Assembly (NCBI GenBank): GCA_017477845.1
Contig: JAFUTR010000004.1
Span: 1 to 52,047, forward strand
Origin: Bacilli bacterium
GTDB lineage: Bacteria > Bacillota_I > Bacilli_A > RF39 > UBA660
Direction: 5' to 3'
Length of the DNA stretch: 52,047 nucleotides
Shown: piece after piece, positions 49,437-52,047 of the stretch
How the letters are laid out: each line of letters starts with the position of its first letter
Numbering within the stretch: position 1 is the stretch's first letter
Notes under the pieces: generated by a model
Seen by the model: the letters and a program-made list of their open reading frames with translations, nothing else
What the model was told of the DNA's origin: nothing
The model's database searches: none
Program-made: the position numbers and the translations under genes

Positions 49437-49473
49437 AAAAATTGTTTATATATTATTAAACAATTTTTCTTTT
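49437..49473 (+). terminator. Terminator-like hairpin in the leader of the ABC-F gene
   Basis: AAAATTGTTTA (49438-49448) pairs with TAAACAATTTT (49457-49467), extended by one more A-T pair, around TATATTAT and followed by T-rich TCTTTT. The ribosome site GAGGTGG follows at once and the ATG at 49488. It is between the only plausible promoter and the gene, as in attenuated ABC-F genes. Confidence 0.7.
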
Positions 49474-49487
49474 GTCGAGGTGGAAAT

Positions 49488-51080
49488 ATGATACAAGTTA
49501 ATAATGTAACATTGAGATTTGGTAAAAGAACTCTTTTTGAAGATGTTAATATAAAGTTTACGAAAGGTAATTGCTATGGGTTAATAGGAGCAAATGGAGC
49601 TGGGAAATCAACTTTTTTAAAACTACTATCTGGAGAAATTGAAACAACTCATGGTGAAATTGTTATTTCAAAAGATGAGCGAGTAGCAGTTTTAAAACAG
49701 AATCATTATGAGTATGATCAATACACTCCAGTTGATACAGTTATAATGGGGAATTCTAAACTTTATCAAATAATGAAGGAAAAGGATGCAATGTATTCTA
49801 AAACTAGTTTTACTGATGAAGATGGAATTCGTCTTGGAGAACTTGAAGCTGCATTTGCAGAACTTGATGGATGGAGTGCAGAAAGTGATGCAAAGGAGTT
49901 ACTTAATAATTTAGGAATACCAGAAGAAAGCCATTACATGTTGATGAAAGATCTTCCAAATAATGAGAAAATTAAAGTGTTGCTTGCTCAAGCTCTTTTT
50001 GGTAATCCTGATATTTTATTACTTGATGAACCTACTAATAATCTCGATATTGATGCAATTAATTGGCTTGAAGAATTTTTAATTAATTGTGATAATATTA
50101 TAATTGTTGTATCACATGATAGACACTTTTTAAATAAAGTGTGTACTCATATTGCTGATATAGATTATGGTAAAATTAAGTTATATATTGGTAATTATGA
50201 TTTCTGGTATGAGTCTAGTCAACTAGCTTTAAAACAAATGAAAGAGTCAAATAGAAAAAAGGAAGAAAAAATAAAAGAATTACAGGCATTTATTGCAAGA
50301 TTTTCTGCTAATGCTTCTAAAAGTAAACAGGCAACATCAAGAAAGAAGATGCTTGAAAAAATAGAACTTGATGAAATAGTTCCATCTTCTAGAAAATATC
50401 CTTTTATTGAGTTTAAGCCTCAAAAAGAATCTGGAAAGCAAATACTGGAAGTTAAGAAATTATCAAAAACTATTGATGGTAAAAAAGTTTTAGATAACGT
50501 ATCTTTTATAGTTGAAAAAGGGGATAAGATTGCTTTTGTTGGTACTAATAATATCGCTAAAACAACTTTATTTAAAATTTTGATGGGAGAAGAAAAATTT
50601 GATTCTGGAACATTTAGTTTTGGAAATACTATTACAAAATCTTATTTTCCACAGGATAATAATAAGTATTTTGAAAAAGAAGAAAGTATAGTTAAATGGA
50701 TAGGGGAATTTTATAACATTGATGATGAGACATTACTCCGCGGATTTCTTGGAAGAATGTTATTTAGTGGTGAAGAAGTATTCAAGAATGTTAATGTATT
50801 GTCTGGTGGCGAAAGAGCAAGATGTATGCTTTCAAAATGTATGTTAGAAGCATCTAATTTTTTAATACTTGATGAACCTACTAACCATTTAGACCTTGAA
50901 AGTATAACATCACTTAATAATGGGCTTATTAAGTATAGTGGTGAATTATTATTTGCTTCTCACGATCATCAATTTATTGAAACTATAGCAAATAGAATTA
51001 TTGAATTTGATGAATATGGTAAAATTATAGATAAAAAATGTTCATATGATGAATATTTAGAATTAAAAAAAGCAAAGTAG
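49488..51080 (+). CDS. ABC-F ATPase (YkpA/YbiT-like)
   Basis: A 530-residue protein with two ABC domains and no membrane segment. Domain 1: Walker A GANGAGKS (34-41), signature LPNNE (156-160; the family normally has LSGGE/LTGGE), Walker B with ILLLDEPTNNLD. A linker of about 60 residues (240-300) follows. Domain 2: Walker A GTNNIAKT (352-359; atypical), signature LSGGE (438-442) and LILDEPTNHLD. ABC-F proteins bind the ribosomal E site and relieve stalled translation, and some give antibiotic resistance. The linker is short, so a housekeeping factor is as likely as a resistance factor. The leader hairpin suggests translation-linked control. Confidence 0.9.
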   Translation: MIQVNNVTLRFGKRTLFEDVNIKFTKGNCYGLIGANGAGKSTFLKLLSGEIETTHGEIVISKDERVAVLKQNHYEYDQYTPVDTVIMGNSKLYQIMKEKDAMYSKTSFTDEDGIRLGELEAAFAELDGWSAESDAKELLNNLGIPEESHYMLMKDLPNNEKIKVLLAQALFGNPDILLLDEPTNNLDIDAINWLEEFLINCDNIIIVVSHDRHFLNKVCTHIADIDYGKIKLYIGNYDFWYESSQLALKQMKESNRKKEEKIKELQAFIARFSANASKSKQATSRKKMLEKIELDEIVPSSRKYPFIEFKPQKESGKQILEVKKLSKTIDGKKVLDNVSFIVEKGDKIAFVGTNNIAKTTLFKILMGEEKFDSGTFSFGNTITKSYFPQDNNKYFEKEESIVKWIGEFYNIDDETLLRGFLGRMLFSGEEVFKNVNVLSGGERARCMLSKCMLEASNFLILDEPTNHLDLESITSLNNGLIKYSGELLFASHDHQFIETIANRIIEFDEYGKIIDKKCSYDEYLELKKAK

Positions 51081-51097
51081 GTTTACCTTGCTTTTTT
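51066..51097. terminator. Bidirectional terminator between ABC-F and the kinase-like gene
   Basis: AAAAAAGCAA (51066-51075) pairs with TTGCTTTTTT (51088-51097), with a further AGGT/ACCT pairing inside. The ABC-F stop (51078-51080) and the far stop of the interrupted gene (51083-51085) both lie between the arms. Confidence 0.8.
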
Positions 51098-51859
51098 CTT
51101 TTTAGTTATTTCTTTTTCTTTTTCTTCTTTAAATTCATTAATATTATTATAATTAGAAATGCTATTAAATAATTTGTCAATATCAAGACTTCCCATATAA
51201 TTGTATAATTTTTCATATTCTTCGTAAATGGCTCTATTTTTTAAATTTAAACTATTATAAAGTTTATAAATAAAAAGTTTTCCATAAAGTTGTGAAAGCC
51301 TTTTTTCATTGTGCTTGTAATAGTCATGTTTGTATATTGCTCTTTCTTTTTATATTTCCATACAATTATCTGTTATATCTCTATCATGATCTATTAATAG
51401 TAATTTATTATCATTTGATATTATAATATTTTGAGGATTTGTGTCCATAATAGCAATTTTATTATTTGTTAATAGTTTGTGAGTTTCTTCTCTTAAAGAT
51501 GATAATTCTTGTATTAGTAAATTTCTATCCATACTTTCAATTTCTTTTTTTACTAGGAAATATCTTTGTGTGTAGCCAAAAAGTGGAGTAACTTTCATTT
51601 TTTTGATTTTTTCTTTTGGATTAAAAACAATTTTTTCAGGGATAATGATTCTAGATTTTAAGAAATCTTCTTCATTATTGAAAGATTTTTCTTTTGCTTT
51701 TCTGAAATCTTCTAATTTTTCTAATGTCATTTCACCAGATAATGATATTTTTATTATTATATTTTCATATAAATATAATATACCATCTTTTCCATTTGCA
51801 ATTTTTTTTAAATTATAAGTATCTATTAAATCTTTTTTATCTTCTATTCTTATTAGCAT
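51083..51859 (-). pseudogene. Kinase-like (protein kinase/APH fold) gene interrupted by an in-frame stop
   Basis: From ATG 51859 a 169-residue frame ends at TAA 51352-51350, but the same frame continues without interruption for 89 more codons to TAA 51085-51083 inside the shared terminator. The first part resembles a kinase fold: GKDGILYLYENIIIKI (lysine strand), KIAIMDTNPQNIIIS (catalytic-loop-like D-x-x-x-x-N) and LLLIDHDRDI (DFG-like metal site). The part after the stop is helical and lysine-rich, as expected for the C-lobe end. GGAGGGG precedes the ATG. I read it as a nonsense-interrupted gene; read-through or a shortened functional protein are alternatives. Confidence 0.7.
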
Positions 51860-51889
51860 AAAACCCCTCCATCCTCATTTGTTCTGTGT

Positions 51890-51898
51890 ATTATACCA
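51890..51898 (-). promoter_or_regulatory. Extended -10 promoter of the kinase-like gene
   Basis: On the minus strand this reads TGGTATAAT, about 30 bases upstream of the start codon. Confidence 0.55.
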
Positions 51899-52047
51899 CA
51901 TTTTTAATAAAGGTGAAATGAAAAATTAAGTGCAACATGCATTTAATCTTTTCATATTATTTAAAATTGAAGGACTAAATGAAACAAAAAGAAGTAATTT
52001 TTCTAAAAAAAATACAATATATGTGTTCAAGTTAGTATTTCAGGGCA
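51899..52047. other. Right-edge intergenic sequence without a supported gene
   Basis: AT-rich sequence to the window edge. An 18-codon frame begins at ATG 51979 behind AAGGA and ends at 52035; it is too short to support without more sequence to the right. The word TTAAGTGCAA (51926-51935) also occurs at 9210-9219, but this alone is not evidence of a shared element. Confidence 0.5.

Noticed and set aside
51926-51935. TTAAGTGCAA shared with 9210-9219 as a mobile-element end
   Set aside because: A single shared 10-base word in AT-rich DNA can occur by chance, and the palindrome is not present at the second site.
51979-52035. 18-codon frame at the right edge with an AAGGA ribosome site
   Set aside because: Too short, no recognisable product, and the window ends before context can be judged.

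Overview
The window is a very AT-rich chromosomal segment from a Gram-positive, probably endospore-forming bacterium, most like gut Bacilli of the Erysipelotrichia/RF39 type. Evidence: strong AT bias, arginine encoded almost only by AGA, TGA used as a stop (standard code), Firmicutes-type HelD, CarD, GerE, GerM and SpoIIIAH, VanW and Dlt-like cell-wall genes, and CIRCE heat-shock operators. I see no phage, insertion sequence, CRISPR array or rRNA, so this is ordinary but gene-dense chromosome. The species assignment is inference.

Layout. 1-0.8 kb: end of an unknown gene, a terminator, and a truncated histidine kinase. 0.8-4 kb: a DMT transporter, then a redox operon (glutathione-peroxidase-like enzyme, OhrR/MarR regulator, thioredoxin, thioredoxin reductase) with a palindromic operator at its promoter. 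4-6 kb: SDR dehydrogenase plus PLP enzyme. 6-9 kb: membrane protein, then a sporulation block (SpoIIIAH, GerE, GerM). 9-13.2 kb: tRNA-Arg, NERD protein, lipoprotein, prenyl synthase and FolD. 13.2-19.2 kb: PAP2 phosphatase, VanY peptidase, tRNA-Gln with gltX, GH25 lysozyme and TraB/GumN protein. 19.2-25 kb: tRNA-Glu, HelD, small protein, CIRCE-controlled HtpG and a VanW protein. 25-28.5 kb: minus-strand CarD plus an alpha-CTD-like protein, then GNAT, two unknown membrane proteins and an Hpt-receiver fusion. 28.5-33.9 kb: CDF transporter, NagZ lipoprotein, O-antigen-ligase-like protein and a repeat-bearing surface protein. 33.9-37 kb: Sfp-type phosphopantetheinyl transferase divergent from VanW, DltA-like and DltC-like genes. 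37-41.6 kb: CIRCE-controlled ClpB divergent from Fic, then a compact UvrD helicase. 41.6-49.4 kb: membrane protein, Tam41-type CDP-DAG synthase homologue, and two paralogous zinc-ribbon/TPM cassettes around a large membrane protein. 49.4-52 kb: ABC-F ATPase with a terminator in its leader, convergent with a kinase-like gene interrupted by an in-frame stop.

How the genes work together. Much of the window concerns the cell envelope: VanY, GH25, NagZ, two VanW proteins, the Dlt-like activation module, prenyl synthase, PAP2, polymer ligase and Tam41. HtpG and ClpB share CIRCE operators and probably one HrcA regulon. The redox operon looks self-contained: peroxidase, its thioredoxin reductant, the reductase and a regulator.

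Recurrent architecture. Many promoters have an extended -10 (TGnTATAAT) close to the start codon. Terminators often overlap stop codons, and four convergent gene pairs share one bidirectional terminator. Two genes (CarD and ABC-F) have a terminator-like hairpin between promoter and ribosome binding site, suggesting attenuation.

Best candidate for an undescribed system: the PPTase/VanW/DltA-like/DltC-like module, which lacks DltB and DltD. Next are the CarD/alpha-CTD-like pair with its leader terminator, the duplicated zinc-ribbon/TPM cassette and the interrupted kinase-like gene.
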